DNA from: [Borrelia] turdi
GTDB lineage: Bacteria; Spirochaetota; Spirochaetia; Borreliales; Borreliaceae
Length of the DNA stretch: 64,000 bases
Assembly: GCF_008828755.2 (NCBI RefSeq)
Contig: NZ_QBLM01000002.1
Span: 62,001-126,000 of the forward strand
Direction: 5' to 3'
The translations under genes and the position numbers were made by a program. The notes beneath the pieces were generated by a model. That model did not search any database, was not told where the DNA came from, and saw only the letters and a list, made by a program, of their open reading frames with translations. Positions 18,719 to 28,654 of this stretch are shown here, one piece after another. The stretch's first letter is position 1, and every line of letters starts with the position of its first letter.

Positions 18719-19873
18719 TTAAGGTTGATTTGCATTTTTATCTATTTTCCTAATTGTGATTGCATTTAGGATAAGTTTTTTATTTTTATATTCTATTTGT
18801 CCAAGTATTTCAACACTGTCTTTAAAATCAATATCAATATCAAAGGTTGTTTTTGCTGGAATAATTCCAGAGAGTACATTTTTGTTGTATCCAACATAAA
18901 AGTCAAACTGTATTATATTGTCTTTTTTTTCAATATTATTTACTACCCCTTCCCATTTTACATATACGTTTGAATAGATGAATGGATCTTTTTTAATATC
19001 TTTTAAGTTTATATGTTCATTAAAGCTAATAAAATCTGGCCTTGAAATAAAACTTGCAAGATTTTTGGCTTTTAGCTTTATGGATTCTGATGCGTTTGAA
19101 TTTAATATTTTATTTATCTCTACTCTTGCAAAATTATCTTTTCCTGTTTTTAAATAAATTTTGATTTTTTCGAAAGAATTTTTAATTTCGTCGTTGGTTA
19201 GTATTAATATAAATTGGCCTTCTTCATTTTTTATTTTTTCTTTGTTGTTTATTTTAATGTTGTCAATATAAGCAGCAATGTTGTTTAAATTTTTGTTTAT
19301 TTCTGCTTTTCGATTTGTGTATATTGTTATTTTTTGTTCATAAAAAATAAAATAGATTGCTAACATTAAAATAAATACAATTGCACCAATGGTCATTATT
19401 ATGACTAACTTTGTTAAATTTTTATCAGGCATTGCTTTAATTATTGGAAATAATTTCTCATATAGGTTGCTATTTTTAAAAAAAACAGATCCTTTGATAG
19501 GATTTTTTCTAATAATTTCAAGAGACAGCTCCGATCGATCTACTTCTTGATTTTCTTCTATCATTTTAAGCCATATCTGAATAGCTTTTTCTTCTTTACC
19601 TTGACTTACTAAAAGTATAGCAATAGCTTGCTTTATATTTGATTCGCCAGGATTTAAAGTATAAGCTTTTTTAAGATATGTTTGAGCATTGCCAAGGTTT
19701 CCAATGCGAAGATAAGACATTCCCAAGACATAGTGATATAAATAGTAATTTTTGTAGAAAAAAATTTCTTTTTCTAGGAGCTTTATTGCTTGTGAATATT
19801 TTTTTGAATTATAGTAATAAATAGCCTTATTAATAATTTTATTAGGTTCCATATAGCTATAATTTGACTCCAC
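18719..19873 (-). CDS. TPR protein with one membrane helix and a C-terminal OB-like domain
   Basis: 384 residues, function unknown. TPR repeats fill about 10-115 (KYSQAIKLLEKEIFFYKN, GNAQTYLKKAYTLNPGES). A hydrophobic helix (about 155-178) and a charged region follow. The last 90 residues (about 285-375: VYVKWEGVVNNIEKKDNIIQF, SVEILGQIEYKNKKLIL) look like an OB-fold of the single-strand/phosphate type. The likely topology is cytoplasmic TPR and extracytoplasmic C-domain (inference). The start is unclear: GTG 19873 is given; ATG 19852, seven codons later, is the alternative, and neither has a good ribosome site. It faces hisS across 40 bases with no clear terminator. Confidence 0.75.
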   Translation of the reverse strand: MESNYSYMEPNKIINKAIYYYNSKKYSQAIKLLEKEIFFYKNYYLYHYVLGMSYLRIGNLGNAQTYLKKAYTLNPGESNIKQAIAILLVSQGKEEKAIQIWLKMIEENQEVDRSELSLEIIRKNPIKGSVFFKNSNLYEKLFPIIKAMPDKNLTKLVIIMTIGAIVFILMLAIYFIFYEQKITIYTNRKAEINKNLNNIAAYIDNIKINNKEKIKNEEGQFILILTNDEIKNSFEKIKIYLKTGKDNFARVEINKILNSNASESIKLKAKNLASFISRPDFISFNEHINLKDIKKDPFIYSNVYVKWEGVVNNIEKKDNIIQFDFYVGYNKNVLSGIIPAKTTFDIDIDFKDSVEILGQIEYKNKKLILNAITIRKIDKNANQP

Positions 19874-19957
19874 AATTTTCTTTTTAATATTATAATATAA
19901 GATTTTGTTTTAAAAGAATAATAAATAGAATATTGTTATTTTGCCTTAATTTCTTGT

Positions 19958-19985
19958 TTGACTAAAAATTGATAAATGATATAAT
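19958..19985 (+). promoter_or_regulatory. sigma70 promoter for the TPR-greA-recA transcription unit
   Basis: TTGACT at 19958-19963, a 16-base spacer and TATAAT at 19980-19985, with an extended -10 TG at 19977-19978. This is one of the best consensus promoters in the window. A transcript would begin near 19992 and carry the TPR gene, greA and probably recA and beyond, since the following genes are closely packed with no terminator seen. Confidence 0.75.
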
Positions 19986-20034
19986 TATATAAAGTGTAAT
20001 GGGGGGTTTTATATATTTTTAAAATGGTGGGGAT

Positions 20035-20979
20035 GTGTCATCAGATAGAATCGCTGAATTGATTAAAGAAATTTATTTGGATTTTAGAAAAGGCAACTTC
20101 AAGGAAGCTTTGTTGAAATCTGAAGAAGCCCATTCTCTTGATTTTGATAATATTGAAATTTTAACAGCTTTAAAAAGCGCTGTGTATTGGAATGGTCAAG
20201 TTGAAAGCCTTGATAGAATAGGGCAGGATTATGAAAAGGCAGAATTTTTAATAAGAGAGTGGAATAATTTTGCAGGACGATATTTGAAAAAGATGGGTTG
20301 TAATTTTTTGCAAGGTCGTAATTCTATAAAATATTTTGTCTTTCAGACTTGTCTTTATATATATAAAAATATATATAAACTTCATCCAGAAAATTTGGAT
20401 CTTTTAATAAAAATTGCTAAGTCTTATAAAGGTATGGGGAATTACGAGAGAGCAATTAATGTCTTTTTGCAAATATTAGGAGAGGCTAAGGAAAATTCAG
20501 ATGTTGTTGCAGAGCTTGCTGATTCTTATGCGTTGGTTGATGAAATTAAAGAGGCTAAGGTCTTATTCAGAGAGGCTTTTTTTATTAATCCTCAAAAGAT
20601 AGATATATATTCTCTTGAGTCTGATATGATTTTAAGATTAATAGATCTTATTAGGTCTGACAAAAACATTTCAGATGATCTTATAAAAGAATGGATTCCT
20701 GTTTATGGCTCTCTTAATGGTGTTTTTAATGTTAAAAGAGAATTAAGACCTATAGAGCTTGGACAGCTGAAGCAGTCTGTTTACAGTTTGCGTAATGAGC
20801 TTAAAGAAAAGTCTTATAGATCAATAAATGAGAGCATATTGCTTCCAAGACTTATTAATAAGTATTTTTGGCTTATTGATCATTATGTAAGGATAAAAGA
20901 GGATAGAGCACGTATTGATGAGATTTTGTTATACATAAAAGAAATAGACTTGGGAATTTATCAACAGTATGTAAATTAG
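20035..20979 (+). CDS. TPR-repeat protein
   Basis: 314 residues, soluble, no signal. Helical repeats with TPR spacing can be read at about 10-50 and 105-175 (NLDLLIKIAKSYKGMGNYERAINVFLQIL, VVAELADSYALVDEIKEAKVLFREAFFINP). It starts at GTG 20035, the only start compatible with the frame near GGTGGGG (20026-20032), although the spacing of two bases is short. It is followed 36 bases later by the giant greA gene, whose N-terminal part is also helical-repeat-like; they may act together (inference). Function unknown. Confidence 0.75.
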   Translation: MSSDRIAELIKEIYLDFRKGNFKEALLKSEEAHSLDFDNIEILTALKSAVYWNGQVESLDRIGQDYEKAEFLIREWNNFAGRYLKKMGCNFLQGRNSIKYFVFQTCLYIYKNIYKLHPENLDLLIKIAKSYKGMGNYERAINVFLQILGEAKENSDVVAELADSYALVDEIKEAKVLFREAFFINPQKIDIYSLESDMILRLIDLIRSDKNISDDLIKEWIPVYGSLNGVFNVKRELRPIELGQLKQSVYSLRNELKEKSYRSINESILLPRLINKYFWLIDHYVRIKEDRARIDEILLYIKEIDLGIYQQYVN

Positions 20980-21015
20980 TTGCTTGATGCTAAAAATCGA
21001 TGTTAGGAGAGTTTG

Positions 21016-23718
21016 ATGTCTAATGTTACCATAGAAAAATTAGATAGTATTTTGCAAGAAGATAAGTGGACAAGAATAGTTGTTAATAATTATTCTCTTG
21101 CCAAAATAAAAGAATTGGATGATTTGATAGATAATATAATTGATGAGGGGTTAACAGAGGATGTGCTTGATATTTGTGGCAGGCATTTAAAAGATGTTAA
21201 AAAAAGCATAGCAGGTCTTTATATTTCTGGAATGCTTATATATAGTAGGCGGCCTTTAAATGATATGAATTTACTTGCTGTTATTGATTTATTCTCTCAA
21301 AACTTAAAATGGACCCTTGTTGAACATATTTGCAATGAAATGCTTTTTATTTCTGAGAATAAGCATGCTCTTTATACTCTTGCAAAGATATATGCCCAAA
21401 ACAATGAAAATGATAAGCTTCCAGGTATTTGGACTAGAATTGTTGAAGCAGATATTGATGATACTGTGTTTGTAAGACAGCTTGCTACTTATTACGAAAC
21501 TATTGATTTGCAAAAATCAATTTTTTATTTTAGAAAGGCTATTTATCGCTTTATTGATAAAAAACAAATGTCAGGAATAAGGGAAGTATGGGCAAAACTT
21601 ATTTATTATGTTTCAGATGATTTTGATTCTTTTTTGCTTATTTTGCAAAAAATTGAAAAAGATCTTGGATTTAAAAAGGCTATAGTCCTTTATGAAGATT
21701 TGTTTGATCATTATTCTTTGACCGATAATATTGATGAGACAATAGAAATTCTAAAAGGTATTTTAAAGCTTGACAATAAAAATCATAAGGCAAGAGAAAA
21801 TTTAGTTAAATTTTTAAGAGAAAGATATAAAGATGTAAAGGATATTGAGAATTATCTTATAAAGTCTGATATTGAAAACTTAGATAAAAATTTTATTGAT
21901 GTATATTCAGATTTTGAAAAATATTTGTTTTTTGCAAAGGGGAATTTTGTTTATCATCAGACTTGGTCTGTTGGAATAGTAAAGGATGTAAATGATCATG
22001 GCATTACGGTTGATTTTGTTTCTAAAAGAGGCCATTTTATTGGTTTTGATATGGCAATGTCGGCTCTTTCTCCTCTTAGCAGAGAGGATATTAGGGTATT
22101 AAAGGCTGTAACGCCCAAAGAAGAACTTGCAGATAGGGTAAAAAAAGATATTGAGTGGGCTATAAAAGTTATTATAAAAAGTTATAAAGCTATTGATTTA
22201 AAGGGAATAAAAAAAGAGTTAGTACCAAGCTTGATGACTCAAAGTTCATGGAATTCTTGGAGCTTGAAAGCAAAGCAAATCTTAAAGGATAATCCCCATT
22301 TTGTTATGGACTCTGGTAAGCTTGATTATTATATATATAATGAGAGATCTTCCAATTTAAATGAAAAAATGTATGATAAATTTAAAATTGAGAAAGATTT
22401 TTATAAAAGATATGAGATATTTATAAACTATTGCAATGTTAAAGGAGTTGTTAAGGATTTACATATTGAAGAAGAGATGCTCAACTATTTTTTAATTTAT
22501 GTTAACAATTTTACAAAGGTTGATCATCATGTTATAAGTTCTTATGTTATTCTTAAATCTTTAGATAATTTTTCTGAAGAATTGTCATCAAAAGTTAATA
22601 TAGAAAAAGATGTTAATTTAGAGTCTCTTTTAAAGGAGTATTCAAAAGGAATAGTAGATCTTTTTGATTCAATTTTGAATGCAGAAATTAAAAAAGAATT
22701 GGTTGTTTTAATTAAAAGAGAACTTAGCAATTGGATTTTATACTATAAGGAGCTTTTTCCCCATTCTGTTAATAAGAAATTGATTGAATCTCTTTATAAA
22801 GAAGATCCCAAGGAAGTGGAAAAATTATTTAATTATGTTATAAAAAATTATAAGGTCTATAAAGATGCTTATATTTGGATTTTGAAGCACTGTAAAACTT
22901 ACTCTATTGAGCTGAGTTATTCAGATTCAGATCTTTTAGCCAATTTGATTAAAATTTTAACAGATAGTGTTATTAAAATTAATAATAAAAATAATTCTGT
23001 TGCAAGTAAAAGAATTTATAAAATGGTAATGAATCTTTTAGTTAAAGATGGATATCTTAAATCGGTTTTAGAGTGCATAAGAGATGAGGAGCTTGCAAAG
23101 AGAGTCTATATGACTTGTTTTTATGTAAAAGATTTTCCTCCCAAGGATCTTTTAGAGATCAAATCTATAATAAGACAATTATTTGATTCGGTTGAATTTG
23201 AAGATGAAAAGATGCAACTTACAGGCGAGAGAATGGAAGTTGGATTTTTAACTATATTAAGTTCTTTAAATAAAAAGCAAAAAGAGCTTAAACATTTAAA
23301 GGAAGTTGAAATTCCAGAAAATTCAAAAGAAATTGGGAAAGCTCGTGAGCTTGGTGATTTAAAAGAAAATGCTGAATATCATTCTGCTAGGGAAAAACAA
23401 CAGTTTTTGACCAAAAGATTAAATTCCTTAATGTTGGAAATAGAGAATGCAAAAGTTGTGGATACTAAAGATCTTCAAAGTTCTGTTGTTGGTTTCGGGA
23501 CTAAAGTTGTCATTTTAAATGAAGTTACGGGTAAAGATGAATCTTATTTGATACTTGGACCTTGGGAATCAAACCCTGATGAAGGCATTATTTCATATAA
23601 ATCACCTTTTGGAGAAAATTTGCTTAATTCTAAGGAAGGAGATAGTCTTGATTTTATTATAAATAATACTAATTTTAAATATTTTGTAAAGAAAATAGAA
23701 CCCATAAAATTTAGTTAG
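21016..23718 (+). CDS. greA: giant GreA: helical-repeat N-terminus, Tudor-like segment, C-terminal GreA transcript-cleavage factor
   Basis: GreA rescues backtracked RNA polymerase by stimulating transcript cleavage. Ordinary GreA has about 158 residues; this protein has 900. The GreA part is at about 730-900 and keeps the acidic tip motif [19 protein letters not shown] (about 778-796), whose Asp and Glu are the catalytic pair, and a C-terminal globular domain ([25 protein letters not shown]). Before it, about 1-290 is helical-repeat-like, and about 308-355 ([21 protein letters not shown]) resembles a CarD/RID Tudor-type domain that binds RNA polymerase (inference). The ATG at 21016 is five bases after AGGAGA. 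It lies between a TPR gene and recA. Confidence 0.9.
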   Translation: MSNVTIEKLDSILQEDKWTRIVVNNYSLAKIKELDDLIDNIIDEGLTEDVLDICGRHLKDVKKSIAGLYISGMLIYSRRPLNDMNLLAVIDLFSQNLKWTLVEHICNEMLFISENKHALYTLAKIYAQNNENDKLPGIWTRIVEADIDDTVFVRQLATYYETIDLQKSIFYFRKAIYRFIDKKQMSGIREVWAKLIYYVSDDFDSFLLILQKIEKDLGFKKAIVLYEDLFDHYSLTDNIDETIEILKGILKLDNKNHKARENLVKFLRERYKDVKDIENYLIKSDIENLDKNFIDVYSDFEKYLFFAKGNFVYHQTWSVGIVKDVNDHGITVDFVSKRGHFIGFDMAMSALSPLSREDIRVLKAVTPKEELADRVKKDIEWAIKVIIKSYKAIDLKGIKKELVPSLMTQSSWNSWSLKAKQILKDNPHFVMDSGKLDYYIYNERSSNLNEKMYDKFKIEKDFYKRYEIFINYCNVKGVVKDLHIEEEMLNYFLIYVNNFTKVDHHVISSYVILKSLDNFSEELSSKVNIEKDVNLESLLKEYSKGIVDLFDSILNAEIKKELVVLIKRELSNWILYYKELFPHSVNKKLIESLYKEDPKEVEKLFNYVIKNYKVYKDAYIWILKHCKTYSIELSYSDSDLLANLIKILTDSVIKINNKNNSVASKRIYKMVMNLLVKDGYLKSVLECIRDEELAKRVYMTCFYVKDFPPKDLLEIKSIIRQLFDSVEFEDEKMQLTGERMEVGFLTILSSLNKKQKELKHLKEVEIPENSKEIGKARELGDLKENAEYHSAREKQQFLTKRLNSLMLEIENAKVVDTKDLQSSVVGFGTKVVILNEVTGKDESYLILGPWESNPDEGIISYKSPFGENLLNSKEGDSLDFIINNTNFKYFVKKIEPIKFS

Positions 23719-23731
23719 GAAAAATTTAAGA

Positions 23732-24829
23732 ATGTCAAAGTTAAAGGAAAAAAGAGAAAAAGTTGTTATTAGTATGGAAAGAGCAAGCAAAGAGGAAGCT
23801 GTTGAGCTTGCAAGAGTTCAAATAGAAAAAACTTTTGGAAAAGGAAGTCTTATTAAGATGGGAGAATCTCCTGTAGGACAGGGTATAAAGAGCATGTCAA
23901 GCGGGTCTATTGTATTAGATGAAGCTCTTGGCATTGGTGGGTATCCCAGAGGGCGCATAATAGAAATCTTTGGTCCTGAATCGTCTGGCAAGACTACTTT
24001 GACCCTTCATGCAATTGCTGAGGTGCAAAAAGAAGGAGGCATAGCTGCTTTTATTGATGCTGAGCATGCTCTTGATCCTGTTTATGCAAAAGCTTTAGGA
24101 GTTAATGTTGCGGAACTTTGGCTTAGTCAGCCTGATACCGGAGAGCAAGCTCTTGAGATCGCTGAGCATTTAATCAGAAGTGGTGGCATTGATTTGATTG
24201 TAGTTGATTCTGTGGCAGCTTTAACTCCTAAATTAGAGATAGATGGAGAAATGGGAGATTCTCAGATTGGTCTTCAAGCGAGGCTAATGAGCAAAGCTCT
24301 TAGAAAGATTACGGGGATACTTTCTAAGTCTAATACTTGTATTATGTTTATTAATCAAATAAGAATGAGGATTGGTATTATGTTTGGCAATCCCGAGACC
24401 ACTACTGGTGGGAATGCTTTGAAGTTTTATGCATCTCTTAGGCTTGAGGTTCGAAAAATTGAACAAGTAACTAGATCGGGCTCAAGTGGTGATGTTATTG
24501 GTAATAAGATTAGAGTTAAGGTTGTGAAGAATAAGGTTGCTCCACCCTTTCGTAAAGTAGAATTGATAATTTATTTTGGAAAAGGTATTTCCAGAGAAGC
24601 TGGCATTTTAGATGTTGCTATTAAGTATAATTTAATACAAAAAACAGGTTCTTGGTATTCATTGGGAGATAATAAGTTAGGTCAGGGAAGAGAGAGTGTT
24701 ATTGAATATCTTAGTAAAGAAGTAGAACTTACAAATGATTTGGATAAGAAGCTTAGAAAAATAATGTTTAATAATTTTGATCAAGAGGATGTTAATTTTA
24801 TTGAATTTAAGGAAGATGAATGTGAGTAG
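23732..24829 (+). CDS. recA: recombinase RecA
   Basis: Strand-exchange protein for homologous recombination. 365 residues; Walker A GPESSGKT at 81-88, Walker [11 protein letters not shown] near 155-164 and the MAW motif and L2 loop region ([22 protein letters not shown]). The N-terminus is slightly extended ([22 protein letters not shown]), so an internal ATG at 23774 is possible but less likely. It starts 13 bases after greA, so it is probably cotranscribed from its promoter. In Borrelia a lexA/SOS regulon is absent and RecA is dispensable for vlsE switching (established knowledge). Confidence 0.96.
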   Translation: MSKLKEKREKVVISMERASKEEAVELARVQIEKTFGKGSLIKMGESPVGQGIKSMSSGSIVLDEALGIGGYPRGRIIEIFGPESSGKTTLTLHAIAEVQKEGGIAAFIDAEHALDPVYAKALGVNVAELWLSQPDTGEQALEIAEHLIRSGGIDLIVVDSVAALTPKLEIDGEMGDSQIGLQARLMSKALRKITGILSKSNTCIMFINQIRMRIGIMFGNPETTTGGNALKFYASLRLEVRKIEQVTRSGSSGDVIGNKIRVKVVKNKVAPPFRKVELIIYFGKGISREAGILDVAIKYNLIQKTGSWYSLGDNKLGQGRESVIEYLSKEVELTNDLDKKLRKIMFNNFDQEDVNFIEFKEDECE

Positions 24830-24843
24830 TGGAGAAAGCTTAA

Positions 24844-25611
24844 GTGTCAGAATTAGGTAGTTACTCTATCAGTCTTGATAATTTTACAGGCGGAATAGAG
24901 CTTTTTTTTGAATATGTCAGTATGAATAGGCACATTTTAAGAACTTTGAATTTAAATCAAATAATTGAAGAATTTATAGTTGTTTCAAGTGACCTTAATA
25001 TAAGTATTAAGGGATTGATTGATTTTTTTTATCTTGCTAATAATTTGTTTTATTGGAAAACTCAAATTTTATTTCCATTGAAGCTTGAATACAAAGATAA
25101 AACAGATCGCAAAGTTGTGGAAAGGCTACTAGGATATAGCAAGAATAGAGAAAATGAGAAATTTCAATTAAATCAAATAAAGAATTTTAAATTCTATGAT
25201 CCAAAAATGATTGAAGATTTTATTTTTAGCAATGGTGTTAATTTTGTTAAAAATATTAATACTATTACTAAAAATAACAATAGAAAGAAAAATTTAAATA
25301 GTAAGTCTGGTGTATTGAAGAAAAAAGCTGTTAATAAAAATTCTTTGTGTAATAAAAAATCCGAAGTTGTTTGTAATAAGTATGAATTGAAAATTTTTGA
25401 GAAAAAGATGAAAATTATTTCTATCCTAAATAAGGAGAATAGCATAACTTTTGATTCTCTTCTAGATTTTAATGCTGATAATTATTCTTTTGAGAGATTT
25501 TCTTATTTTTTGGTATCTCTTGAGTGCAAAATGCTTAATATTGTAAATTTAGGATATCTGAATGATAAATTAGTATTATATCGAGGTTGTAAAATTAATG
25601 ATTGCACTTAA
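24844..25611 (+). CDS. scpA: ScpA-like condensin (kleisin) subunit, divergent
   Basis: 255 residues. The N-terminal segment ISLDNFTGGIELFFEYVSMN (about 9-28) matches the ScpA opening (L..F.GPLDLLL.LI), and IKGLIDFFYLANNLFYWKTQILFP (about 55-78) matches the hydrophobic helix that ScpA uses to bind SMC. The middle (130-180) is a Lys/Asn-rich linker. The C-terminus has a winged-helix-like segment (SFERFSYFLVSLECKMLNIV). The position just before rluB and cmk fits the usual scpA-scpB-rluB-cmk order, but scpB is absent here. It starts at GTG 24844, nine bases after GGAG; it overlaps rluB by 14 bases. The family call is likely; homology is remote. Confidence 0.62.
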   Translation: MSELGSYSISLDNFTGGIELFFEYVSMNRHILRTLNLNQIIEEFIVVSSDLNISIKGLIDFFYLANNLFYWKTQILFPLKLEYKDKTDRKVVERLLGYSKNRENEKFQLNQIKNFKFYDPKMIEDFIFSNGVNFVKNINTITKNNNRKKNLNSKSGVLKKKAVNKNSLCNKKSEVVCNKYELKIFEKKMKIISILNKENSITFDSLLDFNADNYSFERFSYFLVSLECKMLNIVNLGYLNDKLVLYRGCKINDCT

Positions 25612-26347
25612 GTTTCCCAGAGTTCACGTGTTTTTAGCTGAAAAGGGAGTAGGGTCAAGAAGATTTTGCGAGGAATTGATAAAAAAGAAGCTTGTAAGAG
25701 TTAATGGCTCTATTGCTAAGCTTGGAGATAAGGTAGCTTTAGGGGACAGAGTAATTTATAAGAAACAGATTTATGTTTTTAAAGATTTTCAAAGTAATAA
25801 CAGAATTTATCTGGCTCTGAACAAACCTAGAAATTATTTATGTTCCAATTTTGATATTAATAGAAGAAAGTTGGCAATATCTTTGGTTCAGCCGCTATTT
25901 AAAGAGCGTGTATTTTCAATTGGTAGGCTTGATTTTAAAAGCTCTGGACTTTTATTATTTACTAATGATGGGAAATTTGCAAATGATATTATTCATCCAA
26001 GGCAAAAAGTTGAAAGAGAATATATTATTGAATCAAAAAGAGATATTGATGAAAATTTGCTTATTTCTTTTAAATCGGGCATAAAGGTAAAAGAGGAGTT
26101 TTTTAAATTAAAATCTTATGAAATTTTAAATAAAAATTCTGCTAGATTGATTTTAGACGAAGGAAAAAATAGAGAAATAAGAAAAGTGTTTTTAAGTAAA
26201 AATGTTTTTTTAAAAAAAATTCATAGAATTAGAATTGGTAATATTAATTTGGATAGTTTAAAGGAAGGTCAAGTAAAAATTATTCCTTTGATTAAGATAA
26301 ATAGGTTGAAATCTAGGCTGGAGAAGGCAAATGATAATAGCAATTGA
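25598..26347 (+). CDS. rluB: 23S rRNA pseudouridine synthase, RluB/RsuA family
   Basis: Isomerises uridine to pseudouridine in ribosomal RNA. 249 residues: an N-terminal S4 RNA-binding domain (about 10-55: VHVFLAEKGVGSRRFCEELI) and a synthase domain with the catalytic-Asp segment GRLDFKSSGLLLFTNDG (Asp near residue 111). The small-subunit/large-subunit family of RsuA/RluB/E/F shares this layout, so rsuA cannot be excluded. The ATG at 25598 overlaps the end of the scpA-like gene; the GAGG at 25582-25585 is rather far upstream, which suggests translational coupling. It overlaps cmk by 17 bases. Confidence 0.88.
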   Translation: MIALKFPRVHVFLAEKGVGSRRFCEELIKKKLVRVNGSIAKLGDKVALGDRVIYKKQIYVFKDFQSNNRIYLALNKPRNYLCSNFDINRRKLAISLVQPLFKERVFSIGRLDFKSSGLLLFTNDGKFANDIIHPRQKVEREYIIESKRDIDENLLISFKSGIKVKEEFFKLKSYEILNKNSARLILDEGKNREIRKVFLSKNVFLKKIHRIRIGNINLDSLKEGQVKIIPLIKINRLKSRLEKANDNSN

Positions 26348-26996
26348 TGGTCCTTCAGCATCGGGAAAAAGTTCAATTGCAAGAGAGCTTGGTGTAAAAC
26401 TGGGCTATAAATTTATTAGTTCTGGGTATCTTTATAGGATAATAACTTTAATTGCCCAAAGATCTCTTATGAGTAGCTGCAATTTTATTAGCGAGAATAG
26501 ACTTTTAAATTTAATTTTTGAGAATGATATAAGTTTTAATGATTCTGGCTTTTTGCTTAATGGAGAGAATGTTGAAAGTCAAATTTTAAACGATAAGATT
26601 GATTTTCAAGTTTCTTTTTATTCTTCTTATGTTGGAGTAAGAGACATTGTGAATAAAAAATTAAGAGAAGTTGTTAAATTTAGCGATGATAATTATATAA
26701 TAGAAGGTAGAGATATTACTACTATTGTTTTTCCAGAATCTGAATTCAAAATATATCTTGATGCTTCTGTTAAAGTTCGAGCTTTGAGGCGATATAAGCA
26801 AAGAAATGGGAATGATACTTTAGAAGAATTAGAGCGTGCTCTTAAAATAAGAGATGATGTTGATAAGAAAAAACAATATGGTAAGTTAAAATTATCAAAA
26901 GGGGTTTTTTACCTTGATACAAGCTATAAAGGATTAGACGATGTATGTAATATTATAATAGAAAAGTTTAATTTGAAAAAAGTAAGAGAGAGGTGA
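26331..26996 (+). CDS. cmk: cytidylate kinase
   Basis: Phosphorylates CMP/dCMP for nucleotide metabolism. 221 residues with the P-loop GPSASGKS at 7-14 and the Cmk-type segment IEGRDITTIVFPESEFKIYLDAS (about 124-146). The ATG at 26331 lies inside the end of rluB behind GGAGAAGG. It ends at TGA 26994-26996, two bases before rpsA; the cmk-rpsA pairing is widely conserved. Confidence 0.94.
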   Translation: MIIAIDGPSASGKSSIARELGVKLGYKFISSGYLYRIITLIAQRSLMSSCNFISENRLLNLIFENDISFNDSGFLLNGENVESQILNDKIDFQVSFYSSYVGVRDIVNKKLREVVKFSDDNYIIEGRDITTIVFPESEFKIYLDASVKVRALRRYKQRNGNDTLEELERALKIRDDVDKKKQYGKLKLSKGVFYLDTSYKGLDDVCNIIIEKFNLKKVRER

Positions 26997-26998
26997 GA

Positions 26999-28654
26999 AT
27001 GGAAAATCAAAAAGATTTACAAGAAAATTATTTGAAAGTGCTTGAAAGAGTAGAGCTTGGAAGTCGTGTTTCTGGTACGATTGTTAATATTATGAAGGAT
27101 TATGTTTTAGTAGATATTGGTTATAAATCTGAAGGCTTTATCAAGATTGAAGAATTTGAAAATGTTCCCAAAATTGGTGATAAACTTGAAGCAATCGTTG
27201 TAAGAATAGGTGGAGAATTAGGGCTGATTTTAAGCGTTGAAAAGCTTGATTCTTTAAATTTTCAAGATAAAGTATATGAATATATTCAAAATAAAAAAGT
27301 AATTAAAGGGAAAGTGTTGGCCGAGCTTCCAAATGGTTATAAGATTCAAATTAATGAAAATGTTTCTGGCTTTATGCCTTTTTATTTAAGCTCTAAATCT
27401 AAGGATGAGAAATTAAAAAGAGGCTCTATTGTTGAATTTTATATTCTTGAAGCAAGCGAAGTAGACGGTTTAAAACTTATTCTTGATAGGCGCACTTTAG
27501 AAAGAGAAAAAGATCTTGCTAAGAGAATAGAGCTAGTAAGTTCTTACAATGAAGAAGATGTGGTTGATGGTGTGGTTGATCGTATTACAGAATATGGTGC
27601 TATTGTAAAAATTAAAAATTTTGTTACAGGAATTTTGCATAAAAGAAATATTGCCTTTAGTCAGGTTGAAAATATTGAAGATTTTGTTAGAGTTGGCGAT
27701 AAATTAAAGTTGAAAATCATTAAGATAAATCCGCAAACAGGTAAAATGGAATTATCTCTTAAGGCTTTAAAAGCAAATCCTTGGGATTCTGTGGATATTA
27801 AATATAAAATTGATAGCATTGTAAAAGGAAAAGTTGTAAAAATTTTGCCCTTTGGAGCTGTTATTGAGCTTGACAGTGAATTGTCAGGGTTTTTACATAT
27901 AAGTAATTTTTCTTGGATAAGGGTAATAAAGAGTCCTCAAGAATTAATAAAACTTGGTCAGATAGTAGAAGTTAAGATTTTAGAAATAGACAAAGAAAAT
28001 CAAAAAATATCGCTAGGTATTAAACAGATTAATGAGAATCCTTGGGAGAAATTAACTGAAAAATATCCTATTGGAAGGGTTATTCAAGGAGTTGTTACTA
28101 ATATCACAAAAACAGGTGCTTTTGTAAACATTGAAGAAGGTATAGACGCTTATGTGAGTAAGTTTGACATTTCTTGGCTTGAAGAGGTTGATCCTGAAAA
28201 ATATTTCAAGATAGGCGATTTAGTGAATGGGAAAGTGTTAGAGGTTGATAAACGAAAGAGAAATGTTAGATTAGGAATCAAGCAGTTAGAAGAGAGTCCT
28301 TGGGAAGATTTTTCTAAAAGTTATAAAAAAGGTGATGCTATTGAGGTTGAGATTGTAGAGAAAAAGTCAAAAGGCTTTCAAGTAAGAGTTTATAATAAAA
28401 TAATGGGATTTATTAGCAAAATTCAATTAGGAGATACAAAAGAATCTAGTTTAGAGACTTTTGAAAAATTAAACATTGGAGATAAGCTTAAGGTGGTAAT
28501 AACAAGTATTGATTCTAAAGACAAATCAGTGCTACTCTCTTATAGGGAGTATGAAAATCAAAGATCAAGAGAAGAAATTTCTTCTTATTTGTTTAAGGGC
28601 AATGATGAGGAATCTTATAAGCCATTTGAAAATTTACTAAAGAGGGATGAATAA
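26999..28654 (+). CDS. rpsA: 30S ribosomal protein S1
   Basis: Binds mRNA leaders and helps the ribosome load. 551 residues, close to E. coli S1 (557). Repeated S1 RNA-binding domains can be read at about 20-85, 105-165, 190-255, 275-345, 360-430 and 445-520, marked by G..V.G.V..I...G..V.I....G (for example GSRVSGTIVNIMKDYVLVDI, GRVIQGVVTNITKTGAFVNI). The ATG at 26999 is preceded by GAGAGAGG; an in-frame GTG at 26993 would overlap that site. The last base of its stop codon is the first base of the next start (TAATG). Confidence 0.95.
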   Translation: MENQKDLQENYLKVLERVELGSRVSGTIVNIMKDYVLVDIGYKSEGFIKIEEFENVPKIGDKLEAIVVRIGGELGLILSVEKLDSLNFQDKVYEYIQNKKVIKGKVLAELPNGYKIQINENVSGFMPFYLSSKSKDEKLKRGSIVEFYILEASEVDGLKLILDRRTLEREKDLAKRIELVSSYNEEDVVDGVVDRITEYGAIVKIKNFVTGILHKRNIAFSQVENIEDFVRVGDKLKLKIIKINPQTGKMELSLKALKANPWDSVDIKYKIDSIVKGKVVKILPFGAVIELDSELSGFLHISNFSWIRVIKSPQELIKLGQIVEVKILEIDKENQKISLGIKQINENPWEKLTEKYPIGRVIQGVVTNITKTGAFVNIEEGIDAYVSKFDISWLEEVDPEKYFKIGDLVNGKVLEVDKRKRNVRLGIKQLEESPWEDFSKSYKKGDAIEVEIVEKKSKGFQVRVYNKIMGFISKIQLGDTKESSLETFEKLNIGDKLKVVITSIDSKDKSVLLSYREYENQRSREEISSYLFKGNDEESYKPFENLLKRDE

